DNA of 64,000 nt from Megalobrama amblycephala (GCF_018812025.1 NC_063063.1:2949672-3013671); one strand, 5' to 3'; positions 12,660-25,330 are shown, counted from the first letter of the stretch. The notes: generated from the letters alone by a model not told the origin. A program made the numbers and translations.

Positions 12660-15600
12660 AATTATCAGTTGTGGTGTTGAACAAATTGATCAAGTGAATG
12701 ATTCTGTAACTGACTTATGAAGACAATCACTTGATTTGTTCCTGAATGAATCAGTGCTTTGAACAAATCTGTTGAATGAGTCATTCAGTGACTCACTCAC
12801 TCATAAAGACAGTCATTTATTTCTTTCCAAAATTAATCAGTGTTATTGTTCCTAAATGAATCAGTGCTTTGAACAAATATGTTGAATGACCGATTCAGTG
12901 ACTCACTCACAAAGACAATCATTTGTTCTTTCCAGATTGAATCAGTGCTTTGAGCGAATATGTTGAATGAATGATTCAATGACTTACTAATAAAGACAGT
13001 CATTTAGTTCTTTCCAGAATAAGTCAGTGTTTGAACAAATCAATCAAGTTAACGATTTAATGATTGACTCATAAATGCCAATCGCTTGATTTGTTCCTGA
13101 ATGAATCAGTGTTTTGAATGAATATGTTGAATGAATGAGTCAATGACGCACTCATAAAGACAGTCATTTAGTTATTTCCAGAATGAATCAGTGTTTTTGA
13201 ATGAATCAATCAAGTTAATTATTTAATGATTGACTCATAAAGGAAATTGCTTGATTTGTTCCTGAATGAATCAGCATTTTAAATAAATCTGTTGAATGAG
13301 TCATTCAGTGAATAACTGATAGTCATTTAGTTCTTTACAGAATGAAGCAGTGTTTTTGAACAAATCAAACAAGTTAATTATTGACTCATAAAGGCAATCG
13401 CTTGATTTATTCCTGAATGAATCAGTGCTTTGAACAAATATGTTGAATGACTGATTCAGTGACTCACTCATAAAGACAGTCATTTGTTCTTTCCAGATTG
13501 AATCAGTGTTTTTGAACAAATCGATCAAGTTAATGATTTAATGATTGAATCACAAAAGCCAATTAGTTGATTTGATCCAGAATGAATCAGTGCTTTGAGC
13601 GAATATGTTGAATGAATGATTCAATGACTTACTAATAAAGACAGTAATTTAGTTCTTTCCAGAATAATCAGTGTTTGAACAAATCAATCAAGTTAACGAT
13701 TTAATGATTGACTCATAAATGCCAATCACTTGATTTGTTCCTGAATGAATCAGTGTTTTGAATGAATATGTTGAATGAATGAGTCAATGACGCACTCATA
13801 AAGACCATCATTTAGTTATTTCCAGAATGAATCAGTGTTTTTGAATGAATCAATCAAGTTAATTATTTAATGATTGACTCATAGAGGCAATTGCTTGATT
13901 TGTTCCTGAATGAATCAGCATTTTAAATAAATATGTTGAATGAGTCATTCAGTGACTAACTGATAGTCATTTAGTTCTTTACAGAATGAAACAGTGTTTT
14001 TGAACAAATCAAACAAGTTAATGATTGACTCATAAAGGCAATCGCTTGATTTGTTCCTGAATGAATCAGTGCTTTGAACAAATATGTTGAATGAATGATT
14101 CAGTGACTCACTCATAAAGACAGTCATTTAGTTCTTTCCAGATTGAATCAGTGTTATTGTTCCTAAATGAATCAGTGCTTTGAACAAATATGTTGAATGA
14201 CTGATTCAGTGACTCACTCACAAAGACAATAATTTGTTCTTTCCAGATTGAATCAGTGTTTTTGAACGAATCGATCAAGTTAATGATTTAATGATTGAAT
14301 CACAAAAGCCAATTAGTTGATTTGATCCAGAATGAATCAGTGCTTTGAGCGAATATGTTGAATGAATGATTCAATGACTTACTAATAAAGACAGTCATTT
14401 AGTTCTTTCCAGAATAAGTCAGTGTTTGAACAAATCAATCAAGTTAACGATTTAATTATTGACTCATAAATGCCAATCGCTTGATTTGTTCCTGAATGAA
14501 TCAGTGTTTTGAATGAATATGTTGAATGAATGAGTCAATGACGCACTCATAAAGACAGTCATTTAGTTATTTCCAGAATGAATCAGTGTTTTTGAATGAA
14601 TCAATCAAGTTAATTATTTAATGATTGACTCATAAAGGAAATTGCTTAATTTGTTCCTGAATGAATCAGCATTTTAAATAAATCTGTTGAATGCATCATT
14701 CAGTGAATAACTGATAGTCATTTAGTTCTTTACAGAATGAAGCAGTGTTTTTGAACAAATCAAACAAGTTAATTATTGACTCATAAAGGCAATCGCTTGA
14801 TTTATTCCTGAATGAATCAGTGCTTTGAACAAATATGTTGAATGACTGATTCAGTGACTCACTCATAAAGACAGTCATTTGTTCTTTCCAGATTGAATCA
14901 GTGTTTTTGAACAAATCGATCAAGTTAATGATTTAATGATTGAATCACAAAAGCCAATTAGTTGATTTGATCCAGAATGAATCAGTGCTTTGAGCGAATA
15001 TGTTGAATGAATGATTCAATGACTTACTAATAAAGACAGTCATTTAGTTCTTTCCAGAATAATCAGTGTTTGAACAAATCAATCAAGTTAACGATTTAAT
15101 GATTGACTCATAAATGCCAATCACTTGATTTGTTCCTGAATGAATCAGTGTTTTGAATGAATATGTTGAATGAATGAGTCAATGACGCACTCATAAAGAC
15201 CATCATTTAGTTCTTTACAGAATGAAGCAGTGTTTTTGAACAAATCAAACAAGTTAATGATTGACTCATAAAGGCAATCGCTTGATTTGTTCCTAAATGA
15301 ATCAGTGCTTTGAACAAATATGTTGAATGAATAATTCAATGACTTACTCACAAAGACAGTCATTTAGTTCTTTCTAGAATGAATCAGTGCTTTGAACAAA
15401 TGTTGAATGACTGATTCAGTGACTCACTCATAAAGACAGTCATTTAGTTCTTTCCAGAATGAATCAGTGTTATTGTTCCTGAATGAATCAGTGCTTTGAA
15501 CAAATATGTTGAATGAATGATTCAGTGACTCACTCATAAAGACAGTCATTTAGTTCTTTCCAGAATGAATCAGTGTTATTCTTCCTGAATGAATCAGTGC

Positions 15601-15960
15601 TTTGAACAAATATGTTGAATGAATGATTCAATGACTTACTAATAAAGACAGTCATTTAGTTCTTTCCAGAATAAGTCAGTATTTGAACAAATCAATCAAG
15701 TTAACGATTTAATGATTGACTCATAAATGCCAATCGCTTGATTTGTTCCTGAATGAATCAGTGCTTTGAACAAATATGTTGAATGACTGATTCAGTGACT
15801 CACTCATAAAGACAGTCATTTGTTCTTTCCAGATTGAATCAGTGTTTTTGAACAGATCAATTGAGTGAATGATTCAGTGACTGGCTCAGTGACTTATACT
15901 CATAGGCAAGGCAATTGCTTGATTTTTTATTTATTTATTTATTTAACAAATCTGTTAAAT
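12660..15960. repeat. 3.3 kb minisatellite with higher-order repeat structure
   Basis: Basic modules contain CTGAATGAATCAGTGCTTTG, AACAAATATGTTGAATGA, ACTCATAAAGACAGTCATTT and AGTTCTTTCCAGA, repeated dozens of times with variants. The variants are not random: the block at 13301-13528 recurs identically at 14696-14923, a shift of 1,395 bases, and marker variants such as TGCTTTGAGCGAATATG keep the same spacing. Minus-strand ORFs here (MTVFMSESLN-type) are created by the repeat and are not genes. Confidence 0.9.
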
Positions 15961-17797
15961 TAGTTGTTGACTAATGACTCACTCTAACCTGCAGAAAGAC
16001 TCAACGAAAAATCCACACCACTAATGTAAACAGATATCTAGATATATTTATTGGCTACATCACCTAGCCCTAGTACTCAAGTTACATAATCCTAAAAATA
16101 TAATTTATATAAACTCACACCTTAAACAGGGAAGTGCTCAAACAGGTGTCTTTTTTATGCAACAGAACTGCAGTTGCTTCTATGCTCTGATTAGTTTTGT
16201 GAACAGGGCACAACGGTAGTATTTTTTCAATTTCAACACATAGAGTATGTAGCTCTATATTTAAAATTGCAAGCATGTGTCTGCTATTTGATGAAACATT
16301 CAATTTGCCTGAATGTGACTTTTATATTTTAAGTGTTAAGCCTTCTGGTGCTGCCTCGAGCCAGGTGGTCTGTAAGATTGCATGTTGCAGTCACATAACG
16401 CTCACTTGGTATTCATTGCTCCCTCCAGCTCTTCCTCATCTCACTCACCCTCTCTTTCTCTGGGCTCCCGGCTCGCGTGTTGTGAATGTCTCTCTCGTTT
16501 TTGCCGCAGAGTGTCAACAGCTTTGAAATATTGCCCAAGTGACTTGCGGTTCATGAGACTGGCACTTCAGACTGGAGAAGCATGATAACAGTTTCTACTC
16601 TGTAACACACAATCTCAACCGCACCTCTGACTGAATTCACTGCACTGATATGGACTGTTGTGACACTGTCTGAGTCTGTTTAATAATCGCACAAGAGCAT
16701 ATTGTACTTTTTCCAAGTTTGATGGCGCTGATGCATTCCAATATAAATGCATTTATATTGTGTTTCATTGGGAAATAATTTATTCATTTATTTAAATTGA
16801 ATTAAAATGCATAATTTCAATGAATATGGAAAATAAATTATTTATTTATTTATTTATTTAAGTTTAATTAAAATATGTAAATCTTTTTTTATTAAATTAA
16901 TTTGTCTTTGTTTTTCATTTGGTAAAAAAAAAAAAAAAAGAAAATATTTAAGGAATATTTCCTGTTGGGCATCATCTCAATTATCAAAAATGTCCTCTCT
17001 AAAGTTTTTGTTTGTTTGTTTGTTTATTTATTCATATTTTTTTTAATTTCAATTTAACTAAAATCCATAATTAATTAACTTTCTATTTAATTAATCATTT
17101 TAATTTGTCTTTTTGTGGAATTTGGTAAAAAAACAAAAACAAAAAAAACAATGAAAATATGTAAATAAGGAATATTTCAAATAAATAAATATCAAATAGC
17201 CTAAATGAATTTTCAAAATGAATTGTAAAGATGTGCCACTCAGGGTCATGTGATCTTAAATGGTAGGATAATTTGCTATTTGTGATATTATAATTATTCT
17301 TAATAAATGTAAGTATTTATTGAACATTGTTCTATTTCATTATTATTGCAGTTGCCACAATTTTAAAAGTGGCTCAGAATTCATGCTGTGGTTAACGACA
17401 CTCTTTTACCATGGTAACGCAAGCTTTGCATGGCTTATTGCTTATTAACTTGTATCTTGATCATCCTGTGAACTCTATATATTTATTCTTGGGTAGTCAA
17501 GTTGGCCATTTTGTGTTTGTTTCTGCCTTGATGTTTAATCCTTATAAGGCCAAAAACATCGGCGCACCAATTTCCCTCGGATTATTCCACTGCTTTAATG
17601 GTGCATTTTCTGACTTCCACTTTGTTTTTGTTTGTCTGTTCAGACAGCAGCTCAACTATTAGTCTCTTTTTAGCACTTTATATTTAATAGCATTTCTTGC
17701 TTTGCAGTTCTTCTCACCCTCCTCTCATCTCACATAACGTTATTTTCTCTCTCGCTCGGTTGCATCTTCCTCTCATATCACAGAATCTACAGGTTTG

Positions 17798-17836
<39 letters not shown>
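17798..17836. repeat. (TC)n microsatellite
   Basis: About 19 TC units, separated by ten bases from the (CA)n tract that follows. Together they form a compound microsatellite. Confidence 0.9.
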
Positions 17837-17842
<6 letters not shown>

Positions 17843-17844
17843 AT

Positions 17845-17845
<1 letters not shown>

Positions 17846-17932
<87 letters not shown>
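17846..17932. repeat. (CA)n microsatellite
   Basis: About 43 uninterrupted CA units, the longest dinucleotide run in the window. The minus-strand Cys-Val ORF here is an artefact of it. Confidence 0.95.
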
Positions 17933-17935
<3 letters not shown>

Positions 17936-18746
17936 ATAGAGCAGTAGGGTCTTGTTGTGTCAGCTGATGGTTCCTCCAGCTAGTGATTTGAGCTGAGAAA
18001 TAGCCAGTCTCACTCCATTTGTGCTCTCTGTAAGTCCACCAGAGGCAACTGAGCTCTACATGTCACTCAATCCCTGATTGGATTTTTGCCCTCGCTACCG
18101 TATGATTGAAAAGTTGGGCTCTCCAGCATTTCATGAGTTTCCGTGTGAAAAAGTTTCCCGTTGTGTGCAGTTCACTCACCGCCTTTGTCTCCGCCGTGAC
18201 TGTGATCCGGTTATTATCGGTGTGTTTGTGTGTGTAATCTGAGCTGCTATTGTTTTGATCAATCTTCTCTTGAATACTGAAGCACAGCCTGAATGCATAA
18301 TTACAGACAATGTCTTTGATTAAAATACAGCCATTTTATATAATCATTGGCTGCTGGTTTGTCAGGTCAAGTGATTCACTCACAGAATCAGATAAAAACC
18401 TAAAGCAGCCACGACAAGTTATTAAATCCATTTAATAATGCAATAATTAGATTCATTTAGATGATAGAAGGAAAAAAAAAAAATACAATTGTGCTCAAAA
18501 TTATTCATTCCCTTTGTAAATATGACCAAAGAAGGCTGTGAAAATAAATCTCCATTGTTAATCCTTTTGATATTTTATTTTAAAAATTTACAAAAATCTA
18601 ACCGTTCATTGGAGAATAAGAATTTTAAATGGGGGGAAATCTCATTATTTGGATCTTCCATCAGGACAATGATTATAAAAGTTCTCTTTTTTTCATCTGA
18701 CCATAGAACCCACCCTGTTTGAAGTTCCAGTAGTGTTACTTTTTAA

Positions 18747-19449
18747 AGGTCCCGTTTTTTGTGGTTTTTTTGAAGCTTTGATTGTGTTTATAGTGTGCAA
18801 TATAACATGTGTTCATGTTTCGCGTGTAAAAAAACACAGTATTTTTCACATAATTTACTTATCTGTATACCGCTGTTTCCACTGTCATAAAAACGGGCTG
18901 ATGACTTCCTTGTTCTATGAAGTCCCTCCTTCAGAAATACGTAACGAGTTCTGATTGTGCCAGCGGTTCCTGTGTTGTGATTCGACAGCAGCTCAGCGCT
19001 CCTTGCCCGGAAAGGTCACGCCTCTTACCATAACGTGGAGATGCACGCGCTCAGTGTTATTGTAAACATGTCTTTAATTTTACCCTATCAATTTGAGCCG
19101 GAATCAGACCCGGTGATTGGACTGCGGGATGAAAATAACAGCGTTTCGACGACATGGCGACAAACACACTCTACAAACGCAACTCTTGCTCTTCTCCGTG
19201 GGAGCGCAACAAGACCACGCCCCCTTTTTTGTGTATTCCTGTGGGCGGAGGTGACGTCATTAAAGAAGGAAGTAGAGGGATGTAGTCCAAACTGGCCGTT
19301 CGATGTAGGCGACTTCTGTTAAATAAAATATCTCACTTGGCATTGAACTTTGAGCTTTAAAATTTTACAGATTTTATTTATACTCTAACAACAACATTAC
19401 ACACTAACTAAAGTTTGGGATCACGAAGGGATCACGAAGAACGGGACCT
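18747..19449. mobile_element. TTAA-flanked MITE inside the Tc1 copy
   Basis: It starts AGGTCCCGTTTTTTGTGG and ends AAGAACGGGACCT, with TTAA immediately outside both ends (18743-18746 and 19450-19453). It interrupts the Tc1 transposase region and is therefore younger than that insertion. A truncated relative (ACATTACACACTAACTAAAGTT and neighbours) is at about 32890-33195. Confidence 0.8.
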
Positions 19450-19454
19450 TTAAA

Positions 19455-19898
19455 CATTCTATGGCCAGATTAAACCACAACAAAAAATGAGCTTTTTAGC
19501 AGCAAACACTTAAGATGGGTTTGGTGCACACAGGAATAAAAAGTGCCCCATATGTACAATGAAATATGCTGCTGGATCTTTAATGCTGTGGGCCTATTTT
19601 TCTGCTGGAAGTCCGGGACATCTTGTTCAGATACATGGTATCATGGATTCTATCAAACAGCAAAAGATAAATCAAATCCTGACTGTCCCTGCTAGAACCC
19701 TAATAATGGGCTATGGTTGGATCTTCCATCAGGGCAATGATACAAAAACAAACATCAAAATCAACACAAAAATGGGTCACTGAGCACAAAACCAAGCTTC
19801 TGCAATGGCCATCCCAGTCCCCTGACCTGAACCCTATAGAAAATGAGTGGAGTGAACTGAAGACGAGAAGCACCAACATGGAGCTGTATTTTATTTAA
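19455..19898 (+). pseudogene. Tc1 transposase C-terminal fragment, frameshifted
   Basis: Two overlapping frames contain typical Tc1 catalytic-domain text: KYAAGSLMLWAYFSAGSPGH and IHGIMDSIK in one frame (19559-19783), then [20 protein letters not shown] in another (19713-19898). The NPIENEWSE stretch carries the last acidic residue of the DDE catalytic triad. The N-terminal DNA-binding half is absent, and a frameshift separates the two parts near 19740. Transposases of this family cut and paste DNA at TA sites; this copy is dead. Its intact terminal repeats could in principle still be moved by a transposase acting in trans, but this cannot be judged here. Confidence 0.85.
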
Positions 19899-20297
19899 AT
19901 TATTAAAAGGGTAAGACTAATTGTGAGCAATGTGTATTAGAGAAAAACATTTATTTCATAATGAGATTTCCCCCCCATTTAAAATTCTTATTCTCCAATG
20001 TAAGGTTGGATTTTTGTAAATTTTGAAAATAAAATATCAAAAGGATTAACAATGCAGATTTATTTTCACAGCCTTCTTTGGTCATATTTACGAAGGTTAT
20101 GAACAATTTTGAACACAGCTATGTATATAATGGACCAGTCTCTGTTGTTCTGTTTCCACCGTAACGGCGCTGGATCTCTTGACGGAGATTGCTCGCGTTC
20201 GGTGGGGGAACTGCTAACTTCAGACCGCCGCCTGCGTTTCATTCGTAGCTGAAAAATGCTGCGACTGACTCCATAACCTCCAGAAATAATCAATGTA

Positions 20298-21026
20298 CAC
20301 TGTAAAAAAAATCCCAGTAAAATTTACGGTAAAAAACCGGCAACTTTACCGTAAAAAATACAGTAGCAACGTTAAAAAAAATCTGTTAAATTTACGGTAA
20401 AATAACGTATTTCATAAATTGATATAATGTTAATTTACCAACCTAATGAAGTACTAACATCTGTTTTGTACCTTTATAAGACACTGACAGTCACCAAACA
20501 CAGTGGTGATAAGAGTCACATGATGAAGTTCATCACAAGCAGCTTTTCCACAAGCTGAGGAGGACAACACTAACATATAGAAGGTGCACACAGTGTCATT
20601 CACACACACACTAAACACCATCATGGTAACATGCATGAAATTTTAAAAATGCAATAAACATTAATTTAACAACATTAGATGTAACATAAAACCCTAATGT
20701 ACATAACTGATTAGAAAAAAATGAGAAAAACTAAGAAGAAACAGACTTATTTCAACGAAAATATATCAAATTGTGAAGTGTCATGCAGGGAATTGTGGGA
20801 ATGTCAATTTACGGTTGTTCACTGTAAATTTTAAAATGAATTTTTATTTTTGACTTCCAAAAACTGTGAATTTAATGGTATTTTACCGTAAAATTACATT
20901 AAATGTACCGTTAGATCTATTACAGTTATTCAGTATGGAAACTTTCTGTAAACCAATTGACAGTTTTTCACCGCAGCATTTTTACAGTCTTTTACTGTTA
21001 AAATCACGGTCATTTTTTACTGAGAA
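20298..21026. mobile_element. MITE with TACGGTAAAA-type inverted ends
   Basis: The left end CACTGTAAAAAAAATCCCAG and TAAAATTTACGGTAAAA pair imperfectly with the right end TTTTACTGTTAAAATCACGG and TTTTTTACTGAG. The interior repeats ACGGTAAAA-like motifs. It directly abuts the mariner-type element beginning at 21031. No target duplication could be defined. The ORF at 20866-21051 is not a gene. Confidence 0.55.
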
Positions 21027-21030
21027 CATA

Positions 21031-22564
21031 CAGGGAGTGCAGAATTATTAGGCAAGTTGATTTTCTGATCATATTTTTTTCCCAAGCACATTTTACCAAT
21101 TCCAATCCACATCAATCTTAATAACTACTATTAATATTGTTTTTAATCATTTATAAGTGATATATAATTGTTCATGAAGGCTGGAAATGAAAAATGCCTT
21201 ATATTCAGGTGTGCAGAATTATTAGGCAAGTTTTCTTTTACAGGCAAAATGAGCCAAAAAAGAGATTTAACTCAGACTGAAAAGTCAAAAATTATTAAAT
21301 ACTCATGAGAAGGACGCAACACTAATGCAATACTAGAAATTGCAAAGTTAAAGCATGACCAAGGGACAGCAAAATGCTCATTGGGTCAGCGGGGTCAGAC
21401 AGAAACAGGTGGAAAAGAAAAGACACGTTAACTGCAAAATAATTAAGAATTATGTGTGAAACCATCAGGAACCCTTTAGTCTCCAGCGCCACCATTTTCC
21501 AGAACTGCAACCTACCTGGAGTCTCCAGAAGTGCAAGGTCTCAGGATCTCAGAGACTTAGGTTAGCTAAAGAATCCTAAAAAATGACCCGCACTTGATAA
21601 GAATCACAAGCTGAAGTGTTATAAAATACATGAAGACTGGGTTTTTATAGGCCTTATAAACAGACAGCTTGAGAGTGACTCCTGAAGGACCAGCACCACA
21701 TCCTCTTGTACCACTGTTTGAAGAATTTATCTTCCAGAATCTGGCAGTAAGTTTTGGAAGATCATTTTTAGTCCATCTCTGCAAGACAGACATTTCAGGA
21801 TAAGAGATGGACTAAAAGTGAACTCAAACACCTTACTGCCAGATTCTGGATAAATTCTTCAAACAGTGGTACAAGAGGATGTGGTGCTGGTCCTTCAGGA
21901 GTCATTCTCAAGCTGTCTGTCTATAAGCCCTATTAAAACCCAGTCTTCATGTATTTTATAACACTTCAGCTTGTGATTCTTATCAAGTGCAGGTCATTTT
22001 TTAGGATTCTTTAGCTAACCTAAGTCTCTGAGATCCTAACACCTTGCACTTCTGGAGACTCCAGGTAGGTTGCAGCTCTGGAAAATGGTGGCGCTGGAGA
22101 CTAAAGGGTTCCTGATGGTTTCACACTTAATTCTTCACCTTAATTCTTAATTATTTTGCAGTTAACATGTGTCTTTTCTTTTCCACCTGTTTTTGTCTGA
22201 CCCCGCTGACCCAATGAGCATTTTGCTGTCCCTTGGTCATGCTTTAACTTTGCAATTTCTAGTATTGCATTAGTATTGCGTCCTTCTCATGAGTATTTAA
22301 TAATTTTTGACTTTTCAGTCTGAGTTGAATCTCTTTTTTGGCTCATTTTGCCTGTAAAAGAAAACTTGCCTAATAATTCTGCACACCTGAATATAAGGCA
22401 TTTTTCATTTCCAGCCTTCATGAACAATTATATATCACTTATAAATGATTAAAAACAATATTAATAGTAGTTATTAAGATTGATGTGGATTGGAATTGGT
22501 AAAATGTGCTTGGGAAAAAAATATGATCAGAAAATCAACTTGCCTAATAATTCTGCACTCCCTG
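21031..22564. mobile_element. Mariner-type transposon reduced to a giant hairpin
   Basis: It begins CAGGGAGTGCAGAATTATTAGG and ends with the inverse, CCTAATAATTCTGCACTCCCTG, with TA on both sides (21029-21030 and 22565-22566). The left arm (21031-21778) and right arm (about 21804-22564) are near-identical inverted copies, differing by a few substitutions and small indels. Inner copies of GTGCAGAATTATTAGGCAAG at about 21214 and 22360 give each end a double terminal repeat. Both arms carry the start of a transposase frame (MSQKRDLTQTEKSKI) broken by stops. The C-terminal catalytic half is missing, so the element is two 5' halves joined head to head. Confidence 0.88.
21249..21330 (+). pseudogene. 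Mariner-type transposase N-terminal remnant, left arm
   Basis: The frame starts MSQKRDLTQTEKSKIIKYS and is closed by a TGA, then continues with ILEIAKLKHDQGT-like residues, recalling the helix-turn-helix DNA-binding start of Tc1/mariner transposases with GTGCAGAATTATTAGG ends. A mirrored copy is on the minus strand at about 22265-22350. Neither can encode a working enzyme. Confidence 0.6.
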
Positions 22565-22566
22565 TA

Positions 22567-23960
22567 TTTAAACATCCTAAGTATTTATATTTGTGTAAAA
22601 AAAAAATTTGTGCAAGGCATCAAGCGTTTCCATCACGCAAAAAGACAGAAGCGTCTATTTTACCGAAGACATGCACCATTTTGATGGAGCTGCACTTCTC
22701 TCTCCTGAAGAGGGCGCAAAAAGGCCCAGGATCTGGGTAACACAAAAACTACCCAAACACTGGAAAAATAACCCCAAAAAATGGAGTTGGGTAGAGAAAA
22801 TATCCCAAGATTTTTTTTAGAGTGTGGTAAGATGTATCATACTGTTAACGAGGTTAATTACTGTAGCATTTTTTTTTTTTTACAGTACATTTTTGCTGTT
22901 TCGTCCTGTGTTGTGCACTTTGGATGTGGATGTTCGTTTGTCGGGTGTTTCTCGATCTGTACTTCTTCCAAAGAGCTTCTCTAGAGAGATTCAATTTGAG
23001 CTCAAGTGTAAATGCTGGAGCAGAAATAGTCATCTGAGGACATAAAGTTTCTGCTGCCTTGACGGTCAGTGACAAGAGTTCATTTAAGAGGTTCTTTGGT
23101 GTTCTTCTAAAGAGGCCATGAAGAGTGATTTTCCTGTCGACACAGACACCCACAGCAATGCATCAGTGCTCTTCTGAGGCCTCAAACCACCTAATTGACC
23201 AGCTTTACCCTCCTTCATGGCCAGTAGATGAAATAGACTCTGTTTGGCACAATGCCACTTTTGCTTCACGGTTTTTATGCAATTGGACAACTTTCAGTGT
23301 GGGCTAGATTTTAATTTAGATTTCATATGTAAAAGCTGTGCATCCTTGGCACCATTGCAGCTCTGAATATTTGGGGTTACAGGAGGTGTGTTCAATTAGA
23401 TTTGCATATGCTAGAGTAAACATCAGTGCTTGCAAGGCAGCAGATGAATGTTAAAGGCTTGCCTCAAATATGCTCACTTTTCAGCATGCACTCGGCCATC
23501 TAGCATATGCTCTTTTAAAAGAAAATTAAATTTTTTTTAGTGTGTGGAAACAGTGAAAGGAAATGATATTTCAGATGCACTTCCTCTCACTGGTTTTGCT
23601 TATTACCAAATGGCGTAGAATAGAGAATAAGTATGTGAACTGTATCAGACCTTTAGTGTTAGAAGTTTAGAAGAAACCCCAAAAACCACAATGTCTGAGG
23701 GATATAAATATAATACTGCCTTGCAGACACTGTAAAAACAAGTTCAAGGGTGGTTTGGATGACAAATGGATCTAGTTAGAAGTATTACCAGGCGAAAAAC
23801 CTTCAGGAAAACTTTGTTCAGGAAACAATGGCTCTTTGTGGAGCTTTATGTGATGGATAATGAAGAACAGTCTTTGGTCAGACAATTAGTCTTAGTTTAG
23901 CTCTTTTTTTTTTTTTTTTTTTTTGCACAATATAAAATAGGGCCTATATAGAATAAAAGT
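22567..23960. other. Intron, no gene seen
   Basis: 22690-22825 contains a fragment ending TTTTTTTTAGAGTGTGG, like the end of the CACTCTAAAAAA MITE family. The rest appears unique. ORFs on both strands around 22850-23300 lack recognisable domains. A 19-base T run lies at 23906-23924. Confidence 0.4.
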
Positions 23961-23989
23961 CAAGAAAATGCACTGCAAAAAAGTAAATA

Positions 23990-25008
23990 TATAAATATGT
24001 ATTTAGGGCCCTATTGTTTTCCTTAGGCAATTTCTTTTTTTTTTTTTCTTTCTTTTTTCTTTTACCTTTCAGGCACTTTTTGGGCCCTTAACATGTTCAA
24101 AAACTCTTTAAACTTTGCACACATGTTGGAATCGTCGGCCATCAGGGCCGGGAAAAGGGAAACAGGAAGTGTGTTATAACTTCTGCATACATTGACTGAT
24201 TTGGATGAAACTTCAGCAATGTGTTGTGGATGTGACATGGATGTGACTATTGGGAGTCAAAGTCATAGTGCCACCAACTGGCAGCAGGAAGTGTGTCACG
24301 TTCAAAATGCTTTAAAAATGCACTCTTATTTTTACCCGATTAGCTTCAGACTTCGTCAGACATGTGAAAAGATTCTTGATATCTTAAATACTGTTGCCAT
24401 GGCAACACCTCAAACTTTTATAATATTCTTGGGTGTTTTTGAGGCTCTTAGCATGCTTCAAATTGCATGAATCTCAACACGCATGTCAAAGTTGTAGGCC
24501 AGTAGACATGGGCAAAGCCTTATCAGTGGGTGCTATAGCGCCACCTTTTGGCAAAAGTTGGGGGGTTAGTCTTACATACAGTCACCAAACTCGGTACATA
24601 TATTGTGCTCATCAAACCAGACAACTTTCTAATTTACAGTCATTAGCTCCAACCAACAGGAAGTCAGATATTTTGGTTTGAACGTGGATTTTTTGAATAA
24701 TTAGGCTCTAGGTTTTTAACTACTAGTAGAAGATTCATGCAGTTGCCACACAATTTGGTCAACAAGACACTGAAGATGCTAAATTGCGAGCAACTATAGG
24801 ATATTTCAAACAGTGTTGCCAGGGTGAGGAATTAATGACAAAAAAGGGAAACAGGAATTGTCTCATATCGTGTAAAATCATTGTTTGACTTAAATTAAAT
24901 TAAATTAAATTAAATTAAATTAAATTAAATTTGTGCCCACTATGCACAGGTTTCCTTAAGACACCAGGGTGGCAGTGGCGCCGGGGCTTGGGCCCGTCAT
25001 TGCTTGTT
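23990..25008. repeat. Probable dispersed cyprinid-type repeat
   Basis: It contains GTGCCACCAACTGGCAGCAGGAAGTGT, GCGCCACCTTTTGGCAAAAG and, near the right edge, GGGGCTTGGGCCCGTCATTGC, blocks that I associate with a common fish repeat. A (TTAAA)n tract lies at 24890-24930. No target duplication or inverted end was identified. ORFs at 24192-24681 run across the repeat and are not genes. Confidence 0.45.
24890..24930. repeat. (TTAAA)n microsatellite
   Basis: About eight units of TTAAA within the repeat at 23990-25008. Confidence 0.9.
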
Positions 25009-25009
25009 T

Positions 25010-25330
25010 TTCAGTAAAATATCTAAACATTCTTAAATCAAGAAACTTTTACTTAAGAAGCAAAGTGAAATCAGATATAAAGTCTTGCTTTCTGAATTAT
25101 TTATCAAAATGAAGTGCTTAAAAAATACCAAATATCTACAAATGGGGTCAGAAATACAAAAATTTCTCTTTGAATTTTTTGTTGTTCTAACCCCTCTTGG
25201 AGATTTTTTTTTTTTTTTTTTTTCTCATTTTAAGTATAAACTCATGTTTGCTTCTCAAATAAAAATATCTCGATTTAAGAATGTTTAAATATTTGTACTG
25301 GTAAACAAGACAAAAATACTGATACTTTTT
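25010..25330. mobile_element. Palindromic MITE fragment, ATTCTTAAATCAAG family
   Basis: ATATCTAAACATTCTTAAATCAAG at the left pairs with CTCGATTTAAGAATGTTTAAATAT at the right. The same motif pair occurs in 30100-30497, so these are two members of one palindromic family. Confidence 0.55.

Larger units (their letters stand above)
15961..18483. other. Intron with AT-rich low complexity and microsatellites
   Basis: 16780-17220 is dominated by (ATTT)n and A/T runs. 16380-16740 and 17940-18420 are unique and of balanced composition. ORFs at 16275-16585 lack any recognised domain. No splice-supported exon is visible. Confidence 0.45.
18486..20123. mobile_element. Tc1-type transposon copy with long inverted ends, interrupted
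   Basis: The left end CAATTGTGCTCAAAATTATTCAT and right end (inverted) CATAGCTGTGTTCAAAATTG are flanked by TA at 18484-18485 and 20124-20125. The terminal inverted repeats extend over about 170 bases, pairing for instance GACCAAAGAAGGCTGTGAAAAT with ATTTTCACAGCCTTCTTTGGTC. The interior holds a degraded transposase fragment and a TTAA element inserted at 18747-19449. The copy is not capable of making an intact protein. Confidence 0.85.

Noticed and set aside
13301..15363. Series of similar minus-strand ORFs (MTVFMSESLN...)
   Set aside because: They are the minisatellite read in one frame; identical copies follow the 1,395-base period and there is no independent coding evidence.
12660..15960. 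Regularly spaced repeats as a CRISPR-like array
   Set aside because: Spacers are themselves repeats, units vary, and the DNA is vertebrate; this is a minisatellite.
17714..17929. Cys-Val repeat ORF on the minus strand
   Set aside because: Translation of a (CA)n/(TC)n microsatellite.
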